A stretch of 40,056 bases of DNA, taken from Peptoniphilus grossensis ph5 (GTDB taxonomy: Bacteria; Bacillota; Clostridia; Tissierellales; Peptoniphilaceae). Of this stretch, positions 31,265 to 40,053 are shown piece by piece; position 1 is the first letter of the stretch, and each line of letters opens with the position of its first letter. The stretch lies in assembly GCF_000311825.1 (NCBI RefSeq), contig NZ_HE978566.1:277415-317470 (forward strand). Reading direction: 5' to 3'. Under the pieces are notes generated by a model. It was not told the DNA's origin. It saw nothing but the letters and a program-made list of their open reading frames with translations, and did no database searches. The position numbers were made by a program, and so were the translations under genes.

Positions 31265-32308
31265 ATGAAAATTCAAGTTAAAGAAAATAATTATACAATA
31301 GATATTGATTATAAAAATGATGAAAAGTTAAGAGATTACTTAAATAAAAATAAAGATGCAAAATTTTTAGTCATCACTGACGAAAATGTCTTCGGCCTTT
31401 ACAGTGAAAGATTAAAAAACCTTATGAATGGCTTAAATTATTTTATTTATAAATTTCCTGCTGGCGAAAAATCCAAGTCCATGGAAACTTATATAAGTAT
31501 AAATAAATTTTTGCTGGAAAATAATTTTAACAGAGGGGACATAATCATAGCCTTTGGCGGCGGTGTTGTTGGCGATATATCTGGTTTTGTTGCAGCAACT
31601 TATCTTAGGGGAATTGACTTTATCTCTGTGCCAACTACACTTCTTTCCATGATCGACTCTTCCGTTGGCGGAAAAAATGGCATAAATTTTATGAATTTAA
31701 AAAATCAAATTGGCTCCTTTTATTTTCCAAAATATGTCCACATTGATTACAGTTTTTTGGAAAGTCTTGACCAGAGAAATATTAACAACGGACTTGCAGA
31801 AATTTTTAAATATTCCGTCTTAAGGGATAGGGAGTTTTTTGATTATTTAAAATCTGCAAAAAAACTTGACTATGAAAAAATTATTTACAAATCTTTAAAC
31901 ATTAAGTTGGACTTTGTGAGAGATGACGAGAGGGACAGGGACAAGAGACAAAAGCTAAACCTGGGTCACACTCTTGGTCACGGCATAGAATCTCTTTCAA
32001 ATTATAAACTAAACCACGGCGAAAGCATTGGCATTGGAACAATTTATATGGCGAGGGCAGCTTATAAGATGGGACTTGCGGAAGAAGATTTTTCTAAAGA
32101 CTTAGTAAGAGCCTTTAAAAAATATAATCTTCCAACTTCTTATGACTTTGAGACAGAAGAAATTTTGGAGATTTTAAAGCACGATAAGAAGATAAGAAAA
32201 AATCTCATAAATGTAATTCTTCCAGTAAAAATTGGCGAAGTTATAAGTAAAAAAATTATTTTTGATGAGCTTAAAAAAATAATTGATTTAGGTAAGGAAA
32301 ATGAATAG
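31265..32308 (+). CDS. aroB: 3-dehydroquinate synthase
   Basis: The 347-aa enzyme catalyses the second shikimate step, DAHP to 3-dehydroquinate, using NAD+ and a divalent metal. NAD-binding landmarks are 'FGGGVVGDISGFVAATYLRG' and 'TTLLSMIDSSVGGKNGINF'. Metal ligands fall in 'LAEIFKYS' (Glu) and 'LNLGHTLGHGIE' (His) and the later 'LNHGESIGIG'. AGGAGTG precedes the ATG. It heads the eight-gene aromatic operon and overlaps aroA by eight bases. Confidence 0.95.
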   Translation: MKIQVKENNYTIDIDYKNDEKLRDYLNKNKDAKFLVITDENVFGLYSERLKNLMNGLNYFIYKFPAGEKSKSMETYISINKFLLENNFNRGDIIIAFGGGVVGDISGFVAATYLRGIDFISVPTTLLSMIDSSVGGKNGINFMNLKNQIGSFYFPKYVHIDYSFLESLDQRNINNGLAEIFKYSVLRDREFFDYLKSAKKLDYEKIIYKSLNIKLDFVRDDERDRDKRQKLNLGHTLGHGIESLSNYKLNHGESIGIGTIYMARAAYKMGLAEEDFSKDLVRAFKKYNLPTSYDFETEEILEILKHDKKIRKNLINVILPVKIGEVISKKIIFDELKKIIDLGKENE

Positions 32309-33536
32309 AATTATTGAAAATAAAAAATTATCTGGAGAAATTTATGCAATTACATCAAAATCCTATGCCCATCGTGCAATTTTTTGTGGAGGTCTGGCAA
32401 GGGGAGAATCTGTAATAGAGATTAATGACCTTTCAAAGGATATAGAAGCATCTCTTAATGCCATAAAAGCCCTTGGAGTTAGCCTAAAAAAAATAGGAAA
32501 TAAATTTTATTTTGATCCACCAGAAAAATTCTCTGGACCAGTTACTATTGATGTCAATGAAAGTGGATCTACACTTAGGTTTTTGCTGCCAGTCCTTGCA
32601 GCGCTTGGTCTTGAGGCAAAAGTTATAAGAAGGGGAAGTCTTGTTGCTAGAACTAACTCTGTCTACTTCCATGAATTTCCCAAGCATGGAGTAGAAATTA
32701 AAGAAGTTGGAGATTCAATTTATTTAAGAGGAAAGCTAAAGGATTTTAATTTCACTCTTCCAGGAAATATTAGCTCCCAGTTTATATCTGGACTTATGCT
32801 TGCATCAGGCTTTTGCCAGGAAGATTTTAATATAAGGCTCACAAGTGAAACTGAATCAAAGCCCTATATAGACATGACAATAGATGTCATGAAAAATTTT
32901 GGAGTTGAAGTAATTGAAGGTAAAAATTCTTTCACTTGCAGGGGAAAATTTTCTCCAGCAAATTATGTGGTGGAAAAAGACTGGAGCAACGCACTATTTT
33001 TCTTGGCAGCTGGCGTAAGGGTCCTTGGACTTAATAAAAATTCACTGCAGGGAGATAGAGAAGCCTTAGATTTTTTAAGGGACTTGGGTTATGTTAATAT
33101 TTCTAAAGAAGACTTTCAGCTAAAAAAAATAAGAGATGGGAAAAAAAATGTTATTTTAGATGCAAAAAACATGCCCGATGCCGTTCCAATTCTTTCAATA
33201 ATGGCGGCACTTTCAAATACAGAGACGGAAGTTATAAATACAAGAAGGTTAAGGTTAAAGGAAAGCGACAGGGTAAAGAGCACCGTGGATATGCTGGAAA
33301 ATTTTGGAGTTCAGGTAAAATTATCTGAAGACTCCTTTTCCTTTAGGGGAGTGGAAAAATTTAAGGCAGCAAAAATAAACTCCTATAGTGACCACAGGAT
33401 TGCCATGGCTGCCTCTATTGCAGCAACTTTTGCAGATGGTCCAATAATTATCAATGATAGTCAGTGCGTGGAAAAATCCTATAAAAACTTTTTTGAGGAT
33501 TTTAAATCTTTAGGAGGGAAGACAAATGTCATATAG
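32301..33536 (+). CDS. aroA: 3-phosphoshikimate 1-carboxyvinyltransferase (EPSP synthase)
   Basis: The 411-aa enzyme joins phosphoenolpyruvate to shikimate 3-phosphate. The N-terminal 'SKSYAHRA' carries the substrate Lys/Ser/Arg. 'NESGSTLRFLLP' replaces the NAGTAMRPL region of E. coli-type enzymes, as common in Clostridia-like EPSPS. 'RLRLKESDRV' and the C-terminal 'SDHRIAMAASIA' are conserved. It overlaps aroB and aroC, consistent with coupled translation. Confidence 0.95.
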   Translation: MNRIIENKKLSGEIYAITSKSYAHRAIFCGGLARGESVIEINDLSKDIEASLNAIKALGVSLKKIGNKFYFDPPEKFSGPVTIDVNESGSTLRFLLPVLAALGLEAKVIRRGSLVARTNSVYFHEFPKHGVEIKEVGDSIYLRGKLKDFNFTLPGNISSQFISGLMLASGFCQEDFNIRLTSETESKPYIDMTIDVMKNFGVEVIEGKNSFTCRGKFSPANYVVEKDWSNALFFLAAGVRVLGLNKNSLQGDREALDFLRDLGYVNISKEDFQLKKIRDGKKNVILDAKNMPDAVPILSIMAALSNTETEVINTRRLRLKESDRVKSTVDMLENFGVQVKLSEDSFSFRGVEKFKAAKINSYSDHRIAMAASIAATFADGPIIINDSQCVEKSYKNFFEDFKSLGGKTNVI

Positions 33537-34611
33537 CTTTGGAAAAAATTTTAAAGTAACACTCTTTGGTCAGTCACATTCTGAGGATCTTGGAATTGTC
33601 ATTGATGGAATTAGTGCTGGATATAAAATAAATAAAGATTTAATAAGAAAAAACCTTGAGAGAAGAAGACCTGGCAAAAACAATTTTTCCACTGCCAGAA
33701 AGGAAGATGACGATTTTAAAATCCTAAGTGGAGAAGTGGATGGCATAACTTGTGGGGCACCTCTTTGTGCAATTATCGAGAACAAGGACCAAAGAAGCAG
33801 GGACTACGAAAACTTAAAGGACAGACCTCGCCCATCTCACGCAGATTATCCTGCCTTTGTTAAATTTAAAGGCTTTAATGACATAAGAGGCGGCGGACAA
33901 TTTTCCGGCAGGATGACTGCTCCCATAGTCATTGCAGGTTCTATTGCTGAAGATTTACTTTTAAAGAGGGGCATAAAAATTTTCTCTAGGATAAAAAGCC
34001 TAGGCGAAGCAAGTGACATTGACATAAATTTAAATGAAATTGCTGAAGAAAAACTTTACGATTTAAAAAATGAAGACTTCCCAGTTATTGAAGATTCAGC
34101 AAGGGAAAGAATGCAGGAAGAAATTTTAAGGGCAAAGGAAGAGGGAGATTCCCTTGGCGGAATTGTTGAGACTTTTATTTTAAATATGCCAGTGGGCATT
34201 GGCGAGCCCTTTTTTGATTCTCTTGAGTCGGTAATTTCTCACGCAGTTTTTTCAGTTCCCGGCATAAAAGGAATTGAATTTGGCTCTGGATTTGAGACGG
34301 CAAAAATGTGGGGGAGCAGTCACAATGATGAATATTATTACGAAAATGGAGAAGTAAAGACTAAGACCAATAATCATGGTGGAATAATTGGTGGACTTTC
34401 AAGTGGCATGCCAATAATTTTTAGGACAGCAGTGAAGCCTACCAGCTCCATTGGGAAAAGGCAAAGAACAATATCGCTAAGAGATAAAAAAAATGTAGAC
34501 CTAGAAATTGTTGGAAGACATGACCCTTCAATTGTGCCAAGAGCCCTAGTTGCCATTGAAATGATTACTGCTATTGCAATTTTAGACTTAGTATTGGAAG
34601 GTGAAAGATGA
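33526..34611 (+). CDS. aroC: Chorismate synthase
   Basis: The 361-aa FMN-dependent enzyme forms chorismate from EPSP. Landmarks are 'GQSHSEDLGIVIDG', 'RRRPG', 'SHADYPAFVKFKG', 'RGGGQFSGRMTAPIV' and 'GRHDPSIVPRALVAIE'. Both flavin/substrate His positions (His in GQSH and in GRHDP) are present. AGGAGG lies just upstream within aroA. It overlaps the following fusion gene by four bases (ATGA). Confidence 0.96.
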   Translation: MSYSFGKNFKVTLFGQSHSEDLGIVIDGISAGYKINKDLIRKNLERRRPGKNNFSTARKEDDDFKILSGEVDGITCGAPLCAIIENKDQRSRDYENLKDRPRPSHADYPAFVKFKGFNDIRGGGQFSGRMTAPIVIAGSIAEDLLLKRGIKIFSRIKSLGEASDIDINLNEIAEEKLYDLKNEDFPVIEDSARERMQEEILRAKEEGDSLGGIVETFILNMPVGIGEPFFDSLESVISHAVFSVPGIKGIEFGSGFETAKMWGSSHNDEYYYENGEVKTKTNNHGGIIGGLSSGMPIIFRTAVKPTSSIGKRQRTISLRDKKNVDLEIVGRHDPSIVPRALVAIEMITAIAILDLVLEGER

Positions 34612-36116
34612 AAAATTTAGATGAATCGAGAAAAAATTTGGACGAAATTGATTCACAAATTGTCCATCTTTTAGAAAGGCGAATGGAAATTTCCAAGGAG
34701 ATTGGAATTTTTAAAGCAAATAATAATTTAAAAACAGAAGACTCGGGTCGGGAAGATGAAATTATAAAAAACTTGGAAAATAAAATTGATCCAGAATTTA
34801 AAGATGTCATAAAGCCAATTTACAGTGAAATTTTTAAGGAGAGCAAAAAAATAATTTCGAGAGTTAAGGATGAAAATTTTAAGTTTGGACTTATTGGCGA
34901 AAGTTTGTCTCACAGCAAATCCAAGGAAATTCACCAATTATTTGGAAGATATGACTATAATCTAAAAAATTTAAAACAAAATGAAGTGGAAGATTTTTTT
35001 GAAAAGAAAAATTTTAGGGGAATAAATGTTACTATTCCCTACAAGGAACTTTCTATAAAATATTTAGGCCAGGTTGACCCTCTTGCAAGAGAAATTGGTG
35101 CAGTTAATACAATTGTTAATAAAGACGGAGAATTATTTGGTTATAACACAGACTATCTTGGCTTTGATTATTCCTTAAAATATTTTGACCTTGACCTTAA
35201 AGATAAAAAGATATTAATTCTAGGATCTGGTGGTGCTAGCAAAATGCTCCAAAAACTTGCAGTTGATAGGGGAGCCAATAGGGTAGTTGTCATCAGCAGA
35301 AGGGGCGAAAATAATTACGAAAATTTAGAAAAATTTAGTGACTTTAACCTAATTATTAATGCAAGTCCAGTAGGCATGTACCCAAATAATATGGAATGCA
35401 AGGTGGACTTAAAAATCTTTAAAAAGCTAGATGCTGTAATAGATTTAATTTACAATCCCCTAAATACAAAATTAATTTTAGATGGGAAGAAGCTTGGCAT
35501 AAAAACTATGAATGGACTTTTAATGTTAGTTGCTCAAGCCTTCTTTGCAGCCGAACTTTTTTTAGATGAAAAATTAGATGAATCTTTAATAGAAAAAACT
35601 TATTTAAAAATAAAAAGTGACATGGAAAATATTGCCCTTGTTGGCATGCCTTCCTGCGGTAAGACTACAATGGCAAGGCTCTTGTCAGAAAAATTAAATA
35701 GAGTTTACTATGACACAGATAAATTAATAGAAGAAAGGGAAGGAAATATCCCAGAGATTTTCGAAAATAAAGGCGAAAAATATTTTAGGGACCTTGAGAC
35801 TAAAGTCCTAGAAGAAGTCTCCAAAAAAACTGGAGTCATAATTGCCACTGGTGGCGGCACACCCCTAAGGGAGATTAATAGAGACCTTCTTTTGCAGAAC
35901 TCACTTGTAATCTATTTAGATAGGGACATAAAAAATCTTGAGACAGAGGGAAGACCTCTTTCAAAAAATTTAGAGACCCTAGAAAAAATGTATGGAGAGA
36001 GAAATAAAATTTACCAAGATATTTCACACATAAAGATAAAAGTTATTGAAGATGAGGAAAAGACTTTGGAGAAAATTCTGGAGGAAATAAAAAATTATGA
36101 AAATTTTAGTAATTAA
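34608..36116 (+). CDS. Trifunctional fusion: chorismate mutase - shikimate dehydrogenase - shikimate kinase
   Basis: The 502-aa protein has three domains. Residues 1-88 form an AroQ-type chorismate mutase with R8, R25, K36, D45, R48 and E49 matching E. coli R11, R28, K39, D48, R51 and E52 in register. Residues about 91-335 are shikimate dehydrogenase, with Lys146 ('NVTIPYK'), Asp182 ('NTDYLG') and NADP loop 'GSGGAS' (206-211). Residues about 341-502 are shikimate kinase, with Walker A 'GMPSCGKTT' (346-354), 'DTD' (369-371), Arg394 and 'GGG' (415-417). Hand alignment puts Ile83 where the mutase Gln88 should be. There is no separate aroE or aroK here. Confidence 0.92.
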   Translation: MKNLDESRKNLDEIDSQIVHLLERRMEISKEIGIFKANNNLKTEDSGREDEIIKNLENKIDPEFKDVIKPIYSEIFKESKKIISRVKDENFKFGLIGESLSHSKSKEIHQLFGRYDYNLKNLKQNEVEDFFEKKNFRGINVTIPYKELSIKYLGQVDPLAREIGAVNTIVNKDGELFGYNTDYLGFDYSLKYFDLDLKDKKILILGSGGASKMLQKLAVDRGANRVVVISRRGENNYENLEKFSDFNLIINASPVGMYPNNMECKVDLKIFKKLDAVIDLIYNPLNTKLILDGKKLGIKTMNGLLMLVAQAFFAAELFLDEKLDESLIEKTYLKIKSDMENIALVGMPSCGKTTMARLLSEKLNRVYYDTDKLIEEREGNIPEIFENKGEKYFRDLETKVLEEVSKKTGVIIATGGGTPLREINRDLLLQNSLVIYLDRDIKNLETEGRPLSKNLETLEKMYGERNKIYQDISHIKIKVIEDEEKTLEKILEEIKNYENFSN

Positions 36117-36537
36117 TGGTCCCAACATGAATATGCTTGGCATTCGCGAAGTCAATATCTATGGCAGGGATACTTACGAAAATTTGTTAAAATTAATAGA
36201 CCAAGTTGCTCATGAAGAAAGTATTGAAATCCAGGAGTTTCAATCAAACCATGAAGGAGATCTTGTGGATAAAATTCAAAGTGCCTACAAAAAAGTTGAC
36301 GGCATTGTTATAAATCCAGCTGGCTACACTCACACTAGCGTGGCAATTTTAGATGCCCTAAAGGCTGTCAGCATTCCCACAGTTGAAGTTCACATTTCAA
36401 GGGTTTCAGAGCGTGAAGATTTTAGGCAAGTTAATTTTATAAGGTCCTATGTTATAAAATCCTTTGAAGGCTATGGAATAGAAGGCTACAAAAAGGCAAT
36501 AATATATCTAAAAAAATATTTAAGGGAGCAAAAATGA
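36097..36537 (+). CDS. aroQ: Type II 3-dehydroquinate dehydratase
   Basis: The 146-aa enzyme dehydrates 3-dehydroquinate to 3-dehydroshikimate and forms a dodecamer. Landmarks are 'INGPNMNMLG' with the catalytic region 'YGRDTYENL', 'FQSNHEGDLVDKI', 'INPAGYTHTSVAILDAL' and 'EVHISRVSERE'. These hold the catalytic Tyr and His. It overlaps the fusion gene by 20 bases; its GGAGG lies 12 bases upstream, a little far. It completes the set of shikimate steps. Confidence 0.94.
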   Translation: MKILVINGPNMNMLGIREVNIYGRDTYENLLKLIDQVAHEESIEIQEFQSNHEGDLVDKIQSAYKKVDGIVINPAGYTHTSVAILDALKAVSIPTVEVHISRVSEREDFRQVNFIRSYVIKSFEGYGIEGYKKAIIYLKKYLREQK

Positions 36538-38546
36538 AATCACTTATAATTGATAACTATGATTCTTACACATACAACCTCTTTCAGTTAATTGGAAAGG
36601 TCAGCGGCACAGAAGCTCTTGTAATTAAAAATGACCAGATGACTTATGAGGAAATTTTAGATTTAGACTTTGACAATGTAATTATCTCTCCAGGTCCAGG
36701 CAGCCCTGATAAGGAAAAAGATTTTGGAGTTTGTAAAGACATTATTGAAAAACTTGACAAGCCAATTTTGGGAATTTGCCTAGGCCATCAGGGGATATAT
36801 TATTACAATGGCGGCAAAATTTTAAGGGCAAGTGAACCCATGCACGGCAGACTTAGCCAGGTTATTCACAATGGCAAGAATTTATTTAAGGGAATAAAAA
36901 ATAATTTTGTGGTCACAAGATATCACTCACTAACTTGCCAGGATAAGGAACTTGAAAATATAAATATTGATGCAAGGACTCCCGATGGAGTTGTCATGGC
37001 AATTTCTCATAAGACTAAGCCAATCTATGGCCTTCAATTTCATCCTGAATCCATAGCAAGTGAATGTGGCGAAAAATTAATTGAAAATTTTATAAATATT
37101 TGCAAAGATTTTTATAAAGAAGACCAGCTTTATTATGAAATAATTGATAAAAGTTTTGATACAAAAAATATTTATGAAAAACTTTATAAATATGACCCCA
37201 AAACTCTTTGGCTGGATTCCAGCAAGGTGGAAGAAGGACTTTCAAGGTTTTCAATTTTTGGCTTGCAAGGTCCAAAGGCTCACACAATAAAGTATGACGT
37301 GGATAAAAGTCTTGTAGAAAAAAACTTTCTTGATGGAAGAGAAAAGGAAAGCTTTAATACAGACATCTTTACTTATTTAAGAGAAAATCGAAAGAGATGG
37401 ACTTACAAGGAATCACTTCCCTTTGATTTCCAATTGGGCTATATTGGCTACTTGGGTTATGAATTAAAAAAAGACACAGAAAAGGTCACAAATAAGAATT
37501 CCTACGACTATCCCGACGCTTACTTTAAATATTGCGACAGGGCTCTTGTCTACGACCACAAAGATGAAAAGCTCTACATCCTATCTTGCCAAGAGGACAA
37601 AGATTGGATTAAAGAGATAAAAAATATTTTGGAAGAAAATTTTGAAGAAAAAAATAAAGATACAAGCAAGAAAGATTTTCCAAAATTAAAATTTGTAAAG
37701 GATGAAAAAACTTATCTAGAGGATATAAAAAAGATAAAAGACTTAATTTGCCAGGGCGAAACCTACGAAGTATGTCTTACAAATCGCTTAGACATCTACG
37801 ATAAGCTTGATGGCAAAAAGTATTACATGAATCTTCGAGAAAAAAGCCCAGGACAATACTCTGCCTTCTTGCCCCTAGATGAGATAAAGATTGCCTCATC
37901 TTCCATGGAAAGATTTTTAAAGGTGGATAAAAATAAAATTGTGACGACAAAGCCAATTAAGGGTACTATTAGAAGAGGAAACAACCTAGAAGAAGATCAA
38001 AAACTTATTGATGAACTTAGGAATGAAGAGAAGACAAAATCTGAAAATTTAATGATTGTGGATTTACTTAGAAACGATTTGGGTAAATTTTGTGAGATTG
38101 GTTCAGTTGAAGTGCCAAAGTTAATGGATGTTGAGACCTATAAAACTCTCCACCAACTTGTGACTACAGTTTCTGGAAAAATTAAAGAGGATGTGGATAT
38201 AATTGATGTGCTGAAAAATACTTTTCCAGGTGGGTCTATGACTGGTGCGCCAAAAAAACGCACACTGGAAATAATTGACGAGTTGGAAAATTATCCTCGC
38301 GGGATTTATTCAGGCACAATTGGTTTTATATCAAATAATTCTACAATGGATTTTAATATTGTTATAAGAACTGCCCTTATAGAAGAAGACAGGGCAACTC
38401 TTGGAGTAGGTGGAGCCATAATTCTTCTATCAGATGCAGAAGAAGAATTTGAGGAAATTGTCTTAAAGGCAAAGGGGTCTCTCAATGCACTAGGAGCTTA
38501 TTACAATAATTATGATGAGATATATATTGAGGGAAGCAAAGGATAA
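36534..38546 (+). CDS. Aminodeoxychorismate synthase, PabA-PabB fusion
   Basis: The 670-aa protein starts with a class I glutamine amidotransferase (1-190): Cys82 in 'GICLGHQG', His170 and Glu172 in 'LQFHPES'. The chorismate-binding domain follows (about 200-660). The 'PIKGT' motif has Lys476, typical of aminodeoxychorismate synthase; anthranilate synthase has PIAGT. 'FPGGSMTGAPKKRTLEIID' and 'GTIGFISNN' complete the site. The product is 4-amino-4-deoxychorismate for folate. It overlaps aroQ by four bases and aroF by one. Confidence 0.93.
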   Translation: MKSLIIDNYDSYTYNLFQLIGKVSGTEALVIKNDQMTYEEILDLDFDNVIISPGPGSPDKEKDFGVCKDIIEKLDKPILGICLGHQGIYYYNGGKILRASEPMHGRLSQVIHNGKNLFKGIKNNFVVTRYHSLTCQDKELENINIDARTPDGVVMAISHKTKPIYGLQFHPESIASECGEKLIENFINICKDFYKEDQLYYEIIDKSFDTKNIYEKLYKYDPKTLWLDSSKVEEGLSRFSIFGLQGPKAHTIKYDVDKSLVEKNFLDGREKESFNTDIFTYLRENRKRWTYKESLPFDFQLGYIGYLGYELKKDTEKVTNKNSYDYPDAYFKYCDRALVYDHKDEKLYILSCQEDKDWIKEIKNILEENFEEKNKDTSKKDFPKLKFVKDEKTYLEDIKKIKDLICQGETYEVCLTNRLDIYDKLDGKKYYMNLREKSPGQYSAFLPLDEIKIASSSMERFLKVDKNKIVTTKPIKGTIRRGNNLEEDQKLIDELRNEEKTKSENLMIVDLLRNDLGKFCEIGSVEVPKLMDVETYKTLHQLVTTVSGKIKEDVDIIDVLKNTFPGGSMTGAPKKRTLEIIDELENYPRGIYSGTIGFISNNSTMDFNIVIRTALIEEDRATLGVGGAIILLSDAEEEFEEIVLKAKGSLNALGAYYNNYDEIYIEGSKG

Positions 38547-39331
38547 TGAGTGAAATGAGTAAAGGGAAAATTGTAAAAATTAGAGATGTGAATGTGGGAG
38601 GAGGCAAGCCAATAATTATTGCTGGGCCCTGCTCCATTGAATCTCGAGAACATATTATTGAAGAAGCAAAAGCCTTAAAGGTAAGGGGCATAGATATTCT
38701 AAGAGGTGGAGCCTTTAAACCAAGAACAAGTCCCTTTGATTTTCAAGGGCTTGGCTTCGAAGCTGTAAAATATTTAAAGGAAGCATCTGATAAGACAAAT
38801 CTGCCCATAGTTACAGAAGTCTTAAGCGAAGACCATGTTGATGCTATGGTGGACTATGTAGATGCCTTTCAAATTGGCTCTCGAAATATGTATAACTATG
38901 CTCTTTTAAAAAAAGTTGGAAAAACTATGAAGCCAATAATTTTAAAGAGAGGTTTTTCCGCAACTCTTAGAGAATGGGAAATGGCTGCAAAATATATTGA
39001 AGTTGAGGGAAATCACAATATAGTTTTTTGTGAAAGAGGCATAAGGACCTTTGAGACTGAGCTTAGGAACACTCTTGATTTTGCTGGAGCCTATTATATA
39101 AAAGAAAAGACTGGCTATCCAGTGATAATAGATCCAAGTCATGGCACTGGCAGGCGAGACTTTATTGAGCCCATGGTTAGGGCGACACTTGCCCTTGGTC
39201 TTGACGGAGTCATGATTGAAGTTCATGAAAATCCTGACCTGGCAAAAAGTGATGGACAGCAGACTATTGACTACGAGACTTATGAAAAAATTGCAAAGTT
39301 TCTAGGAGAATTTAATGAAAATAGAATTTGA
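38546..39331 (+). CDS. aroF: DAHP synthase (type I, KDO8PS-like)
   Basis: The 261-aa enzyme condenses PEP and erythrose 4-phosphate in the first shikimate step. Landmarks are 'IIAGPCSIESREHI', 'RGGAFKPRTSPFDFQG', 'FQIGSRNMYNYALL', 'KRGFSATLREWEMAAKYI' and 'DPSHGTGRRDFIEP'. It is the short form: no N-terminal ACT-like and no C-terminal chorismate mutase domain, so no built-in feedback domain. The mutase fused to AroE-AroK in the same operon might act in trans. An ATG at codon 4 is an alternative start. Confidence 0.94.
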   Translation: MSEMSKGKIVKIRDVNVGGGKPIIIAGPCSIESREHIIEEAKALKVRGIDILRGGAFKPRTSPFDFQGLGFEAVKYLKEASDKTNLPIVTEVLSEDHVDAMVDYVDAFQIGSRNMYNYALLKKVGKTMKPIILKRGFSATLREWEMAAKYIEVEGNHNIVFCERGIRTFETELRNTLDFAGAYYIKEKTGYPVIIDPSHGTGRRDFIEPMVRATLALGLDGVMIEVHENPDLAKSDGQQTIDYETYEKIAKFLGEFNENRI

Positions 39332-40028
39332 TGATGGATTTTCCTTTGGCAAGGGCGCCTTTGAAACTATTAAAGTAGTGGATGGCGACCCTCTCTTTTT
39401 AGAAAAACATTTAGAGAGATTAAAGAAGTCTTTAAATTTTTTTGGCATTGAAAGAGAAATTGATGAGGAAAAAATTTATGACTATATAAGTAATTCGGAT
39501 GAGAAAAATTTTGCCCTAAAGCTAATAGTTTCTGATGAAAATTTCATTTTAACAGGTCGCAAGGATAATTACAGAGCTGAAAATAAAAGCCTTAGCTTAA
39601 AAATTTCTAAGGTTAGAAGAAATAGCACTTCAAAAATAATTTATCACAAGAGCCTCTGTTACTATGAAAATATTTTGGAGCACAGGTGGGCTGTGGAAAG
39701 TGGTTATGACTCAGCCCTTTTCTTAAATGAAAGGGATGAGGCTTGTGAAACCTCCTTTGCAAATATTTTTTTCGTGAGAGATCATAAAATCTTTACTCCA
39801 GAAATTTCTTCAGGACTTTTAAGGGGAACTATGAGAGATTTCCTCCTTGAAAATTTTGAAATCAATGAAGAAAAAATTTGCGCCAAAGATTTAGCAAGTT
39901 TTGATGAGTGTTTTATTTCAAATTCCTTAATGGGCGTGAGAAATGTCATGTCAATTGACGAAATAAAATTTACTGGCGTTGACAAGACAAGGGATATTCA
40001 AGAAAAATTAAAAATTTATGGATTTTAA
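39315..40028 (+). CDS. pabC: Aminodeoxychorismate lyase (PabC-like class IV aminotransferase fold)
   Basis: The 237-aa PLP enzyme of fold type IV has the PLP-binding Lys112 in 'YHKSLCYYEN', Glu145 in 'CETSFANIFFV' and 'SSGLLRGTMRDFL'. The N-terminus 'FDDGFSFGKGAFETIKV' is typical of PabC. It releases pyruvate from aminodeoxychorismate to give p-aminobenzoate. The gene order supports this over D-amino acid or branched-chain aminotransferases. It overlaps aroF by 17 bases, has AGGAGA upstream, and is the last gene of the operon. Confidence 0.88.
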   Translation: MKIEFDDGFSFGKGAFETIKVVDGDPLFLEKHLERLKKSLNFFGIEREIDEEKIYDYISNSDEKNFALKLIVSDENFILTGRKDNYRAENKSLSLKISKVRRNSTSKIIYHKSLCYYENILEHRWAVESGYDSALFLNERDEACETSFANIFFVRDHKIFTPEISSGLLRGTMRDFLLENFEINEEKICAKDLASFDECFISNSLMGVRNVMSIDEIKFTGVDKTRDIQEKLKIYGF

Positions 40029-40029
40029 G

Positions 40030-40053
40030 AGACTGGCGAGACCAGTCTTTTTT
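40030..40053 (+). terminator. Terminator of the aro-pab operon
   Basis: AGACTGG (40030-40036) pairs perfectly with CCAGTCT (40042-40048) around CGAGA, followed by T residues. It lies two bases after the pabC stop. Confidence 0.88.

Noticed and set aside
36534-38546. Anthranilate synthase (TrpG-TrpE fusion) as identity of the 670-aa protein
   Set aside because: The PIKGT motif with Lys476 and the neighbouring pabC favour aminodeoxychorismate synthase; anthranilate synthases have PIAGT.
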